Shown: one piece after another, positions 22,666 to 33,450 of the stretch
Layout of the letters: every line of letters starts with the position of its first letter
How positions within the stretch are numbered: the first letter of the stretch is position 1
Source: Euglena gracilis
Lineage: Eukaryota > Euglenida > Euglenophyceae > Euglenales
Length of the DNA: 64,000 bases
Assembly: GCA_039621445.1 (NCBI GenBank)
Contig: CP154954.1
Location: forward strand, 60,198,168 to 60,262,167
Direction of reading: 5' to 3'
Notes under the pieces: generated by a model
What the model saw: only the letters and a program-made list of their open reading frames with translations
What the model was told of the DNA's origin: nothing
Database searches by the model: none
Program-made: the position numbers and the translations under genes

Positions 22666-22979
22666 AGGGATGGGCTGCTTTCAGTTTGGCCGGTGTCATT
22701 GATGTTAAAAACTGACAGAAGATGTTGTCTAACCTCCGGCAGGCAGCCGTTGGCATGTTCTGCAACGGTGATTGTGAACAACGGTGGATGAAAGATTAAA
22801 AACCCACACCGGACATTGTCGTTTCCATCTGCCTTGGATGCTTGTCGTTTTCTGTTTAGATTGTCACATTTCACGAAGTTTAGGCATTCCTGAGGTTTAT
22901 GATGATCAACTCTCTTCATCCTTTCAATTACAGCTATTTCTAGATGGATACCCCCTGTCAGGAAGGATATTTTAGCAAA

Positions 22980-23041
22980 TAAGGATAACTACGGATAACT
23001 ACGGATAACTACGGATAACTACGTATAACTACGGATAAGAA
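22980..23041 (+). repeat. Right subterminal ACGGATAACT array of the hAT element
   Basis: Six units of GGATAACTAC (one with CGTATAACT) lie just inside the right inverted repeat, in the same orientation as the left array rather than inverted. Confidence 0.9.
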
Positions 23042-23077
23042 TTTGACCCCCCAAAAAAGGATAAGCACAAATCCCTG

Positions 23078-23113
<36 letters not shown>
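23078..23113. repeat. GATA microsatellite, right of the hAT element
   Basis: Eight to nine GATA units continue the tract broken by the transposon. Confidence 0.9.
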
Positions 23114-23129
23114 CAGGGGGGGGAAATTG

Positions 23130-23700
23130 ATATCCGCAATTTTTCCGCAATTTCCGCAATTTTCCGCAATTTCCGCAATTTTCCGCAATTTTCACCAGGT
23201 CAGCCCAGGTCACCATGTAAAAACGGACCAAATTGGGCCTTACTCAGAGTAACCGAATGGGTGTTCCAGGAGGCCTGCAAAGTCAGGGTTCCGGTTGGTT
23301 TCATGATTGTCGTGGTTTAATGGTAAGAAAAACATGCAGCCGAAAGGCTGGTTGCAAGAAATGAGCAGATTTAGATGGGTGCATTCGACCATTCCGGGGG
23401 ACATTTACCAGGTCAGCCAAGGTTACCATGTAAAAATGGACCAAATTGGGCCTTACTCCGAGTAACCGAATGGGTGTTCCAGGAGGCCTCCAAAGTCAGG
23501 GGACCCGTTGGTTTCATGATTGTCGTGGTTTAATGGTAAGAAAAACATGCAGCCGGAAGGTTGGTTGCAAGAAATGAGCAGATTTAGATGGGTGCATTCG
23601 ACCAATCCGGGGGACATTTACCAAGTCAGCCCAGGTTACCATGTAAAATTGTGCAATTTTTCTGCAATTTCCGCAATTTTCCGCGATTTTTTGCATTTTT
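23130..23700. repeat. 213-bp tandem duplication between TTTCCGCAA arrays
   Basis: ACCATGTAAAA recurs at 23212, 23425 and 23638, giving two full 213-bp units with few differences. Arrays of TTTCCGCAA lie on both sides (23130-23196 and 23650-23690), in the same orientation. Each unit contains TGGTTTAATGGTAAG, which resembles a tRNA-type A box, but the downstream GGTTGCAAGAA is a poor B box. Confidence 0.9.
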
Positions 23701-23954
23701 TTTCGCAGAATTTTTTTCTCACCACCGAAGATGGAAGATGAGTTCAGGCCATTCTTCAAATGGATCAACACGTGTGCTATTGTAGTTTGTTGTCCCCCCC
23801 CCCAGTTTACCAATTTTTCTCACAGGTACACCACTGGTCACAGGATTGGGTGCGTCCTACCTGTGAATAGAACTTCAAGCGTGTTGACTTATGCTCGCCT
23901 GCATCGACGTGGGTGTTGCGGTGTTCTGAACCTCACAATTGAAAATTTTCTAAG

Positions 23955-23958
<4 letters not shown>

Positions 23959-24050
<92 letters not shown>
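23959..24050. repeat. (AT)n microsatellite
   Basis: A nearly pure AT dinucleotide tract; a second tract at 24236-24316 directly abuts element T1. Confidence 0.98.
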
Positions 24051-24053
<3 letters not shown>

Positions 24054-24257
24054 CAGTTGCAGGTGGGTTGCAATGACCTTCTATCACATGCACTTATCAT
24101 GTGTGATGTGCCACTGTGCCAATGAAAACAACAAAAAAGGTGCTTCATCCGATGGCAAACCCCATAAAAAAAAAGCAGAAAATGAGGAAATCAATGGGCA
24201 GTGCAAAAAAAAATTGGGAACCGTGGTTCACAAAACTATATATATATAGTTATATAT

Positions 24258-24316
<59 letters not shown>

Positions 24317-24320
<4 letters not shown>

Positions 24321-24597
24321 GCCCGAAACTACTGGGCCCCCCCGGGGGGGGGCCCAGTAGTTAATCCGGGGGGTCAAAAATTTTTTGCTTTAGTGATGGA
24401 ATAGGGTTAGGTGCGCGACTTAGGCTTAGGGTTAGGCCTAACTTGTACACCGAACACCCGTCTATAAATTAGGCCTAACCCTAAGCCTAAGTCGCGCACC
24501 TAACCCTATTACATCATTAACGCAAAAAAACTATTCTGACCCCCCGGATTAACTACTGCCCCCCCCCCCCCCGGGGGCCCAGTAGTTTCGGGCTGCC
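24317..24597. mobile_element. T-family fold-back element T1 in an AT tract
   Basis: The whole 281 bp is one long inverted repeat: GGCAGCCCGAAACTACTGGG at the left, its complement at the right, and inner arms AATAGGGTTAGGTGCGCGAC and complement. Both sides are AT repeats, and the ends read TA-TGGCAGC and GCTGCCA-TA, consistent with a TA target duplication. The arms carry TTAGGG-like units. No coding. Confidence 0.85.
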
Positions 24598-24651
<54 letters not shown>

Positions 24652-24814
24652 GATATATATCTATATCTATATAGATATATATCTATATATATATATATAT
24701 ATTATAGATATATCTATATCTATATATATATATCTCTCTATATATATATATCTATATATATCATAGATATCTCTATCTCTATCTCATCTCTCTCATAGAT
24801 CTATCTATCTCTAT
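24598..24814. repeat. AT and TATC microsatellite between T1 and T2
   Basis: A compound (AT)n, (ATCT)n and (TATATC)n tract between two fold-back elements. Confidence 0.95.
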
Positions 24815-25598
24815 GGCAGCAAGATTCTACTTGCCCCCCCCCCCCCGGCGGGCCGATCCTACCCAGTATAGATCCCTTCGCGCGTGAATAACTCGGGCCT
24901 GGCAGGGAGTTGGGGGTCAAACCCAGGTGATTCGGAAACTGGAAATCCAGTCGCTCGCGACTGAAAAAAAAATCCGGGAACCGGGCCGGGATCATGGTCA
25001 AGCACCTATAGCTAAAATGGCGTAAAATGCCTAAAATGGCCTAAAATGGGGGAATTTTTGGGCTTGACTATAGGTGCTTGATCATGGTGATAATCTGTCA
25101 CTTCTCCTCGTGGCCCCGACCCGGGGGGGGGGCAAGTAGAATCTCCAGGGGGGGAGGGGTCCGAGTAGCATCCCTCACGTCCGACCTTCGGGAGAATTCG
25201 GGGTTATTTTTCGGGATGCGCGACCGGATTCCCGGCGGGTGCTCCCTTTTCGGAATTTAGGGAGCGGTTTGGCCGCGTTTCCGACAGGGGTCGATTTTTG
25301 GTAAAATTACAGCAGAAGGGTACCCAGAAATCTTCCAAAACGGCGACCTAACTTTCGGCCTAACTTTGGTCCCAAAAAATGCCCATTTTCGGCATGCCAA
25401 TCCTAACCCTAACCCTATTCTTCCAATTAAGTGCCAAATCTCCCCGGATCCGACCGATTCGGCCCGGATCCGGCACCGTTCCGGGGCCCCGCGAAACCGA
25501 AACGGGGGGAAGGTCGCACGTGGGGGATGCTACTCGGACCCCCCCCCCCTGGAGATTCTACTTGCCCCCCCCGGGGGGGCAAATAGAATCTTGCTGCC
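24815..25598. mobile_element. T-family composite fold-back element T2
   Basis: Outer ends are GGCAGCAAGATTCTACTTGC and a near-perfect complement, flanked by TA. Inside, GGGGCAAGTAGAATCTCCAG with GGTCCGAGTAGCATCC (25127-25162) and its complement (25527-25570) form a second, nested inverted repeat. A third snap-back lies at 24999-25080. The interior holds CTAACCCTAACCCTA. The structure suggests one element inserted into, or grown from, another. Confidence 0.75.
24999..25080. repeat. Snap-back repeat with AAAATGGCCTAAAATG core
   Basis: CAAGCACCTATAG at 24999-25011 pairs with its perfect complement at 25068-25080. Between them are AAAATGGCGTAAAATGCC-type units, also found at 42235-42290 (reverse complement) and 42662-42733. 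Confidence 0.85.
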
Positions 25599-25630
25599 AT
25601 ATATACATATATAAATGTGTATATATAGAT

Positions 25631-25910
25631 GGCAGCAAGATTCTATTTGCCCCCCGGGGGGGGGGGGGCAAGTAGGATCTCCAGGGGGGTCAAAAATTGT
25701 TTTGCGTTATCGATGGAATAGGGTTAGGGTTACGCATTCGGCCTAACCCTAACCCAACCCAACCTGTACACCCAACACTAACCTACAAGTCAGGCCTAAA
25801 GTTAGGCCTAACTTGTAACCTTAACCCTATTCCATCAATACGCAAAAAAAATGGACCCTCCTGGAGCTTCTACTTGGACCCCCCGGGGGGCCAAGTAAAA
25901 TGTTGCTGCC
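25631..25910. mobile_element. T-family element T3 with telomere-like core
   Basis: Ends are GGCAGCAAGATTCTATTTGC and a diverged complement; the right flank is TA-rich. The core contains AATAGGGTTAGGGTTACGC and the inverted ACCTTAACCCTATTCC. It is about the same length as T1 (280 bp), so T1 and T3 are likely the unit form of the family. Confidence 0.8.
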
Positions 25911-26039
25911 ATATATATACACATATATATGTATATATACATACATATATGTATATATGTGTGTATGTGTATATGTATATATGCATGCATATGTATGTAT
26001 ATATATGTAAGATTTAATATTCAGTGTGCTTTCCCCCAG

Positions 26040-26235
26040 ATCCCAACGTGTGTCTCCCGGTCATGCCCTGCTTTGCCACCTGTGGTCCCCTCCGTTTCCT
26101 TTCCCCGCACTGTCCCCAACCTCTGATGCCTCGGCTGGGCATGGTCTCCCCTCACCGAGCGCACAGTCGACGCTGCAGACATGCGTTCGTGGGCGCCGCT
26201 GTCAGTGGGATGGCAATGCCTCAGCCGTTGTGGCC
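26040..26235 (+). CDS. Candidate exon of the plus-strand gene
   Basis: A pyrimidine tract and CCCAG end at 26039. Then a plus frame reads SQRVSPGHALLCHLWSPPFP, FPALSPTSDASAGHGLPSPS and AQSTLQTCVRGRRCQWDG. Another plus frame is open too, so the phase is unsure. No recognised domain. Confidence 0.35.
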
Positions 26236-26239
26236 GTCG

Positions 26240-28734
26240 CCATTGCTTTATACAAACACTTGGGCAGCCAAACTGCATTTAGGCTTATTTTTTTGGTCGG
26301 TCCCCCCAGTAGCAGAATTCTCGAACAGTCAATTGTTTATGTGGCATGTACACCTCCACTCCTTTCGTAACCAACTTCAAAAACCTCCATAACGTGCCGC
26401 AAAACTTCAAATCAAGGAAAGGGGGTGGACCTGCCACTCCACCTCCAGAGCACCACCTGGCGCTGGCAGTTGACATCAAGGGGGGGGGGCTGAAAATGGA
26501 TGTCTGCTGACTTGAAAATCCTCTCACAACACAACACCTATGCATGCTGCTCTTCTCCTGTTCCCATTCTTCTCTTGTCTTAGAAGTCCCTGTTGCCAAG
26601 GCTTCAAAATGGAAAGAAATTTTGGTTGGTGTCCACAATTGCGAAAAGCAACAATCTTCATGGTTGATGTGTGCAATAACCACCCCCCAAAAAAACCAGC
26701 TGACTGGGGGCAGTTCGTCATTGAGAGAGCAGGGAATGAGAGGAATGAGCCAAAACAACAGTTCCTCTTTTCAGTTAATGAATGGACGGTGGCGAAGTGA
26801 AAATTCGGTGAACATACAAAGTTTGGCAAAATATGGTTTTTTTAGCATGATTTTAACAATAGAAGAAAGGGGTGATTAAGTGTGGAGGCTGGTTTTTTGG
26901 GGGGGGGGATGATGCAATGGCGGTATCTTGGTCCTCCCCCCTTCCTGTGTCTTGCGTGTTGTCTTCGGATAGCGCCTCCCTTGCAGGTGATGTGAGGGGG
27001 CTGCATCCTGTTCTATTCGTGTGCACGGCCCAGTGGAGGTTGAGTGGCCGACGCCCCTCGCAACAGCCCCGGTGCTCCCAGGGAAAACCTGTGATCTGAG
27101 TTTATCGGTCCAGCGGGGTTTCGCCAAAAGAAGCGACAGAGCAGGGACATAACTTGAAAATATGTGTGGGAGTAAAAATAAATATAAAAAATGGTAAATA
27201 AACGCGCGAGAGAACACAAAGTTTTTTCTTGGAAGAAGCTTGAGACAGGGGGAGACCCAGAGCATCCTGGTGTGGATTTCAAAAATAGCTTACAAGCAAA
27301 TAATTTATTTCCCAAAGGGACAAGCTTCAGAAGTGGGGGAGGCTATCAGGGAAGAATTGGTCACTTGCCCTTTTAGGAGCATTCGAGAGTGAGATGCCAT
27401 ACATGCGACTGTGACAAAACCTCGCAAGCAATTATCAAAAAGAGGGCTACATCAAATGGAACAATGAGCGCTGGCAACGCCAACACTTCCCCTTTTTGGC
27501 AAAAGTGCCGAATCTTTTCGGCACATTTCTCTTGTGAATCTTCTCAGAGAAGTCCGTTGCCCCTTCCCCTTGCATCGCACCTCTCTGTTCATCCCGTGGT
27601 TGTCTCTCTGAATCCGAAGGGTTGGCAGCCATCGACCTAAGGGGAGGGACACATTTGTCCTTTATCTCAAATCCATATGGATACCTTTTTGGATGAGAGG
27701 CCTTGTCTGTGAGACCCCCACTGGCAAGGAATCATTCTGGCTTCGGTCAACCCTCACCAACCTCTGAGGTGTGTGGAGTACGGCTTTCCGGCTGCTCGGC
27801 TCGTCACCCACATGGCTGCAGCATGGTTCGCTGCAGAGCACCCCCTCTTGAATGCTTTTCTTGGTTTCTGGCCAAAATGGTGTTGAAGCGTTGTTCTGAG
27901 GAAGGATTTGTGCTCTTGCAACGTGTAGTGATGTTTTCTATTTTTCTGAATCCGGACCTCCACAAGTTTCAATGTGTGAGCTTGGGTTTCTTTCATGACA
28001 ACACAGTCCTTCTTTTGGACCTATGTCCTGTCTGGTCGTCACCGTTGTGATTATTGCATTCACAGACAAGTGGTTGTTCCTTTGCAATTCTGGGTCTGTG
28101 AAAGAGGCTGGCAAACAGACCCAAAAAGAAGGGGCCAACAACGCGACCTTTTGAAGCCCTTTATTCTATCTCGGTCAGCGAAAATTAAGCCTGTTGTGCT
28201 GCAGGGTACACAGTAACTTTATTAGCTGCCCACACGATGGACGGTGCTGACTCCCTCAACCGCATCGCTTGACCCCACCGACGTGGAAGGTGACAAGCAT
28301 TTGGGAATGTCAATCCAAAATTTAAACTCCAAAGAAATATCCCAAAAAAAGTTCATTGAGATGCAGTTTTATTCTGGCATTTGTTGGCGTACCTCTCCAG
28401 GCTTACCCAACCTCCACTTCACCTTATTAATTAACTATGCTCATGCTGAATTACCCAGCGGAGGGAAAACATTTACATTACAATGCAGCGCAGAAATGAA
28501 TAATGAATAACTAGAATCTCTGGGATGGTCTTGAACGAGTTGTTGCAGCCTCTGCCATACTCCAGATGTGACTCTTTACGCACCAGGTTGCCCCTCCCTC
28601 CTTCTGTTCACCCTCTATGTAGCCCAGCTGTTGCGTGTCTTCTCTCGGTCCTCTTTATACCTCTGTATCCGGCTCCCAGTACCCACCAATTCATCCTGTG
28701 CTGCTGTGGTGGAAGAGCATTGCGCGTTTGAAAT
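26240..28734. other. Intronic stretch without a recognised gene
   Basis: Mixed-composition DNA. The open frames of up to about 157 codons have no family resemblance or splice support. No repeat family from elsewhere in the window was noticed here. Confidence 0.45.
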
Positions 28735-28917
28735 AACCCTCCCCGCTGGGAAATCGTTATTGCCCAAGATCTGTCAGGGTCCCACCCAGGAGCTGCTGGG
28801 TCTCTGGTACTGCCCTGTCATCAATTTGGTTGGTTCCCTGGTACTGGCCAACCATTTATCATATTCGACTTGTCCACTTCACCAGACCTTTCAGGCAACA
28901 GTTTCTTTGGGGGATGA
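28735..28917. mobile_element. V-family element, decayed copy 3
   Basis: The series CTGGGAAATCGTTATTGCCC, GATCTGTCAGGGTCCC, GGTACTGGCCAACC and GGCAACAGTTTCTTTGGGGG follows the V1 order with many substitutions and lacks the poly-C/poly-G ends. Confidence 0.6.
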
Positions 28918-29253
28918 CTCAAAACCTAAATGTAACCACTATGTACAGATGATTGTGGAAGCACAAATGTGAAAAACGAATGTACGTGTGAATATGAACC
29001 CCTCCCCCGATATCCCCTTGGTAAGCTATTCGCCTCAAATGGAATTTGCCTCTCCCTCTGTGCTGGCCAACTTGGCTTGAGGCAACTTCCCAGGGGGGTC
29101 ACGACTGCCACCGTGAACATCATCGTCAATGCCATCCGAGAAACCTTTTAAACGGCTACAGAACGACGCAAAACTGTCTGAAGCCAATCATGAACTTGAT
29201 TTGGTTCAACCTCCGACGTGCTTGTGCTCCCCCCCCTTCCCGCCACCACCCAG

Positions 29254-29300
29254 CACCGGCGAAGGCTGGCCTTGCCTGGCCTCTCCCCTTCCCATATCCG
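29254..29300 (+). CDS. Candidate 47-bp exon with a consensus donor
   Basis: A CCACCCAG acceptor ends at 29253 and GTAAGT, the best donor consensus in the window, begins at 29301. The phase is unknown, so no translation is preferred. GC-rich composition fits the plus-strand gene. Confidence 0.35.
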
Positions 29301-29861
29301 GTAAGTCCCCGCCTCCCGCCTCCCACCTCGGCCCCCCTCGGCAGGGCGGAGGCCCGAGGGGCCGAGCCTTGTCGCCAAGTCGGCAGCGGCCCCATCGTGT
29401 CGGCTTGCTTGAAGGCTCTTGTGCTCCCCCCCCCCAACTCCTCCAAAAAGTCATTGCCCCGCCCCTCCCTTCCCCGCGCGGTTCGACCTGGCTGGGGGTC
29501 TGCCACCGGCGTAAGGTTGCCAAATAAGTGACTTGACTGTTCTCTCCCTGAGAACGGCTTGCTGGGCGTTTTGAGTGCTGGTTGCTGTATTCATCCTTCG
29601 CTATAACTGAAATGGAGTTTCCTCTCCGGGGCAATTTCTCCCGGAAGGATTTACAACACACCCCAGGCATGGGGCTGTTGCCTGAGTGCAACTCCCTTGT
29701 TGCATTTTCTGCGAAGGGTATGCCCCCCGTTTTCAGTAGAATTTTTGAAAAATTTATTTCCCGCAATTTTGTGACTTGGGCGACGGGTGTTCTGGATCCC
29801 AAATTTTCAGAAGGGCAGGGCCAGGGTTCGATATAAGGAGAGGTGGGAAGGGTGTTCTCCG

Positions 29862-29893
29862 TTTTGTTAACATTTTGTTAACATTTTGTTAAC
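29862..29893. repeat. TTTTGTTAACA tandem repeat, three units
   Basis: Three 11-bp units, each carrying the palindrome GTTAAC, lie just after a GGTTCGATATAAGG motif (29826-29839). Confidence 0.85.
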
Positions 29894-30647
29894 ATATATG
29901 CCCACGATGGCCCCATCAGCCTTCCTCCCCACTCACCCGTACATATGGCACGAACCTGGGTGAGGGTAGGGGTGCAGGGTACAAACTCTACAAACAGACA
30001 AAGGGTGGTATTTCGGGGACATTCCTTGTTCGAGGCTCAAGTTCGGGGTGACCCCTCCAAATAATATTTCTGGGGGTATAACTTGGGCAAAAAAATGCAA
30101 CCTTGGGGGTGAGAAGGGGGGGTTAGGGGGTGTATTTTATTTGGGCTATTTTTCAAACTCGAAAGAATAACACCAAAACGCACATTTTTACGCAATTTTA
30201 AATTTTGCACGTCTGTGGCATTTTAATTGATGTCCATTCCGTTGTATTGTCAAAATATGCCATTTCGAAGGGAATTGATGACCTTCCGCCTCGATGCACC
30301 TCACACGGCGGTAGGGAAGGATATTCTTTGGGTATCTGAGGTCCCAGCCCAAGGGAGTGTTCATCAATTGTGGGGGGGGGCAAAAGTTTGGGAGGGTTTA
30401 GGGTAAGGTTTAGTGCTGGGCTGTGGTTAGGGTTAGGGGTATGGTGGGGGATAGGGTTAATGATACATGTCAGACCTGGGTAGGTGGATGGGGCGGGGGG
30501 GGGGGAGGTTGAAGGATCCCGGATTCGTGCCATGCCTTCACCCAACACACCACAGGCAACCCCTTCCGCAGAGCGTCCCCCTCTGCCCCCCCAACACGAT
30601 GATAGAGCCCCTGACATACGTCAGTCCCATTTTTTTCCATTTCCCAG

Positions 30648-30755
30648 ATGACGCCTGCAGTTTGGACCCCTCATTCAAACGGCTTCGACGCACGGTGGCA
30701 ATTTCATCAATTTCACCACCATGGGCTTTGCCCAGGGCTGCACCAAAGTTTAGGC
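30648..30755 (+). CDS. Candidate exon, basic
   Basis: After TTTCCCAG the plus frame reads DDACSLDPSFKRLRRTVAIS then SISPPWALPRAAPKF. Acceptor quality is good; the donor is not clear. It may join the poly-Ala exon that follows. Confidence 0.35.
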
Positions 30756-30796
30756 CTGGGGCGGCGTTTTTGTGTGCCACAAATTTCAGCGGGCCA

Positions 30797-30829
30797 TGAC
30801 CACCCACCCCCTCAATGATGAGGATGAGG

Positions 30830-30880
<51 letters not shown>

Positions 30881-30945
30881 CGTCGGTCGCTAAATTGTGG
30901 TCAGCAACGGCTGCTACCCAGCCAACTGACGTCTTCCATCGACCC
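30797..30945 (+). CDS. Candidate exon with poly-alanine run
   Basis: The plus frame reads a short acidic DEDED, then about 16 Ala encoded by an interrupted GCT run, then SSVAKLWSATAATQPTDVFH. The same DNA also reads poly-Ala on the minus strand (AGC/GCA), so strand choice rests on the neighbours. Confidence 0.4.
30830..30882. repeat. (CTG)n trinucleotide repeat
   Basis: About 17 GCT/CTG units without interruption, coding poly-Ala if the surrounding exon call is right. Confidence 0.95.
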
Positions 30946-31049
30946 GGGTCTTGCCCCCCCCCCCCATTGGGACCGCCCTGTGCCCCGCCCCCCCCCCCCG
31001 GCGGCCGCCCGGGACGCTGCACCCCCGGCCCCCTCCCCTGCCCCGTTTT

Positions 31050-32870
31050 GCGGTGCTACTCCGGAGCATGAGCCACCCCCCCCCTCCCGCTTCGGCCGGT
31101 GGAATGCAACACCCCACTTCCGGCGGCTCCACGTAACCCACCTCGGCCACCCACCCCCTCTCCCATCCGCGAGGCTTCTTTCCATGCGCCGAAAATCCCT
31201 CGGGGCTGTCCCGTTTTTTTTTCTCCCCTTTTTTTGTTCCTGGTCTGCTGTTGGGTGCGCACCACTGCCTCATTCGACACATTCCAAGCGTGCCGGATTG
31301 TTACAGTCCCCAGAGGAATTTAGTCAAACTTGCATTTTTGTGTTGTTTTTTTACGTTTACTTGAGAGAACTTGTGCATTTTGTCTTGTTCTGGGGAGAGT
31401 TGATGTTGCGTTCAGTGTGGCTTGAGCGGTCTGTGGGATTAAACACACTCATTGGGCAATCGTCGTCGCTCGAAAAAGAAGCTTGCTGGTTGCTTCCCGT
31501 TCGCCCGCTGTCGCTCTCTATCAAACCCAATCGTCTTTGCAGCCTGAAGCACTCGGCTGCATTGTTGAGGTGGATTTATGCTTTTTTTTGTTTCACTTGG
31601 GCGAGCATTGTATGGGTACGATGGGGCTGCCTACGTATGCCGCAGCACAATGGACATATTTGGCCAAGGTTGCTTGGTGGTTGGCCAACTTTGATGCCAA
31701 TTTTGTGAGCAAAGAGTCAGGCCGGATGCAAATATGGCCTTAAAAAATACTGAAGTGCAGTGCAGTTGGAGCAAGTGTTAAGTTACAAGAAGAATGGGGC
31801 ACATAGCAACGATGGGGAACCCACCCCGCAATGTCTGATGAGTGAACTTCACACATCATGTGAAATCCTTAATGCGTAAATGTTTACAACTTCCAAAAAA
31901 GCTGCCGAAGGAGAAGGTTTTTTTGGCAAAAAATGCTCAGACAAAAGCATGTTCTTGTCCAGCTCCATCAACATTTTTTGAGTCTTTGTCTTTGCACGTC
32001 CAAGATCATCACGGATCAGGCAATGTTTGAGGTTTTAAGCCCTGTGCAAGTTCCTCCACACCTCCCACATCTATGTCCTTAGCGCCATAGAGAATAAAAA
32101 AAAAGCCCCTGGCGTTGTTGGTGGGCCCAGCGTAACGCAGCTCGACAGTGTGTATGTTGTGTGTGGGGGGGGGGTCGGTCTCCCAATGGGATGAACGGAT
32201 GAAATGAAAAAAATCGGTTGTGGGATCGCCGACCCCATCGTCCGCCGCTTTTCTAACGATTGTTGAGCCTTGTTGGGAGGGTAAAGGGATTCTGAGCACT
32301 CAAGCCCTTGCAGAACTTTGGGCTACATTTCTGCCCCTCCCCTCCACCTGCCTCGTGACAGCGCCATGCCGGTCCGCTCTTAGCATGGACCTCCACCATG
32401 CCCCCCAACAAGTATGCCACTTTTATTATGTTGGAAACACTCCTGCACCACAAATCGAACTGAATTAAGGCAATGCTTCAGTTCTTTGAACGTAAATTTT
32501 GATCGCTTGCCATCCGTTTCACAGGTATTCGTGTAGCACCGTTTCAAGGTTTTTCGCATGGTGACACTTTTTTTTGGTTTTGTGGCAGCCGTAACTTCAG
32601 CTGTGGTCACGGACATACGCCATATTGTGGCCAGGGGTTTTTTTTAGTCTTGGACTCCCCGGGGGGGGGGGCAGGGTGGGTGGGTCCGGCCGAGCCCCCC
32701 CGGGGGTCCCCCCAGGGGGGAGTGGCCAGGGGGGAGTGGGTTTACTTTTCGGTGCAGAAAATATTTTATGTACGTATTGATATTTTTTTGCGATTTAAAT
32801 GAAAACGGGAAGCTTTTTTTGGCAGCACAGATAATCACAATTATCTCAACTAATCTCAAATGGGACTCGA
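31050..32870. other. Intronic stretch without a recognised gene
   Basis: Contains C-tract-rich DNA near 30950-31090 and a long but unsupported plus open frame to about 31708. No recognised domain, RNA gene or repeat family. Confidence 0.45.
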
Positions 32871-32879
32871 ATACCATCT

Positions 32880-33100
32880 GCATGATTCTGTGGGAAACAC
32901 TGGCCCATGACTAACCCCCCCCCAAATAACCTGGCGGGGCCCTTGCTCCTGGCAGTTGGCGGGGGGAGGGGCAAGAAAGATGGTTCCAGATACTTGGCAC
33001 CCTCTTTTATGACCCTGAAAAAAGTGCCCAAATATTCTGGCAGGGCCAAAGGTGGCAGGACCAAAGGTTGGTTCCAATAACCTGGCACCCCGCCGGGTTA
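32880..33100. mobile_element. W-family repeat, copy 2
   Basis: Inverted relative to 19900-20090. Shared blocks include AATAACCTGGCGGGGCCCTT, GCTCCTGGCAGTTGGC, AAGAAAGATGGTTCCAGATA and GGTTCCAATAACCTGGCACC. The outer blocks (ATAACCTGGC) recur at both ends of the copy. Confidence 0.65.
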
Positions 33101-33450
33101 TTGGGGGGGTTGGGGGGGTTTTACCATTTCATTCCCATCCCATTTGATTTTGCATGGAAAATTTGTTTTGTGCTGGGCCGCGGCAAATAAAGCTCAGCAC
33201 CGCGTCCTTCACAGAAAAAACAAATTGTTTGCTGTCACCACGGCAGAAACGGTTTCTTGTGCTGCGACCACCACTGATTTTTTTTTGTGCCGTGGCACCT
33301 GCACCACAGCGCTGAATCCAACCATATTTGCCATTTTATCCAGAAAATATTGAATTCTGTGACCATCCTCACTTCCAACTATGTGAATGAGAGTAGAATA
33401 TTTCAGCAGCCCATCCTCCCCCCCCTCGTTCCACACCTTCCGCATCACAG

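Larger units (their letters stand above)
21718..23077 (+). mobile_element. Decayed hAT-type DNA transposon
   Basis: Perfect 19-bp terminal inverted repeats CAGGGATTTGTGCTTATCC at 21718-21736 and its complement at 23059-23077. CAGGG ends are characteristic of hAT elements. The flanking 7 bp TAGATAG match on both sides, but they lie in a GATA microsatellite, so an 8-bp duplication cannot be proved. Subterminal arrays of ACGGATAACT lie just inside both ends. The interior carries remnants of a hAT transposase (22250-22665). At 1360 bp with stops and frameshifts it is non-autonomous. Confidence 0.85.

Noticed and set aside
23280-23350. tRNA gene in the 213-bp repeat
   Set aside because: There is an A-box-like TGGTTTAATGG, but the B box is poor and no cloverleaf with a 7-bp acceptor stem can be drawn by eye.
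24390-24520. A true telomere or interstitial telomere
   Set aside because: The TTAGGG-like units are few, imperfect and arranged as inverted arms inside a MITE-like element.
29826-29839. tRNA B box from GGTTCGAT motifs
   Set aside because: The word continues ATAAGG rather than the required ANTCC, and it recurs as the head of a repeat family without any tRNA-like fold.
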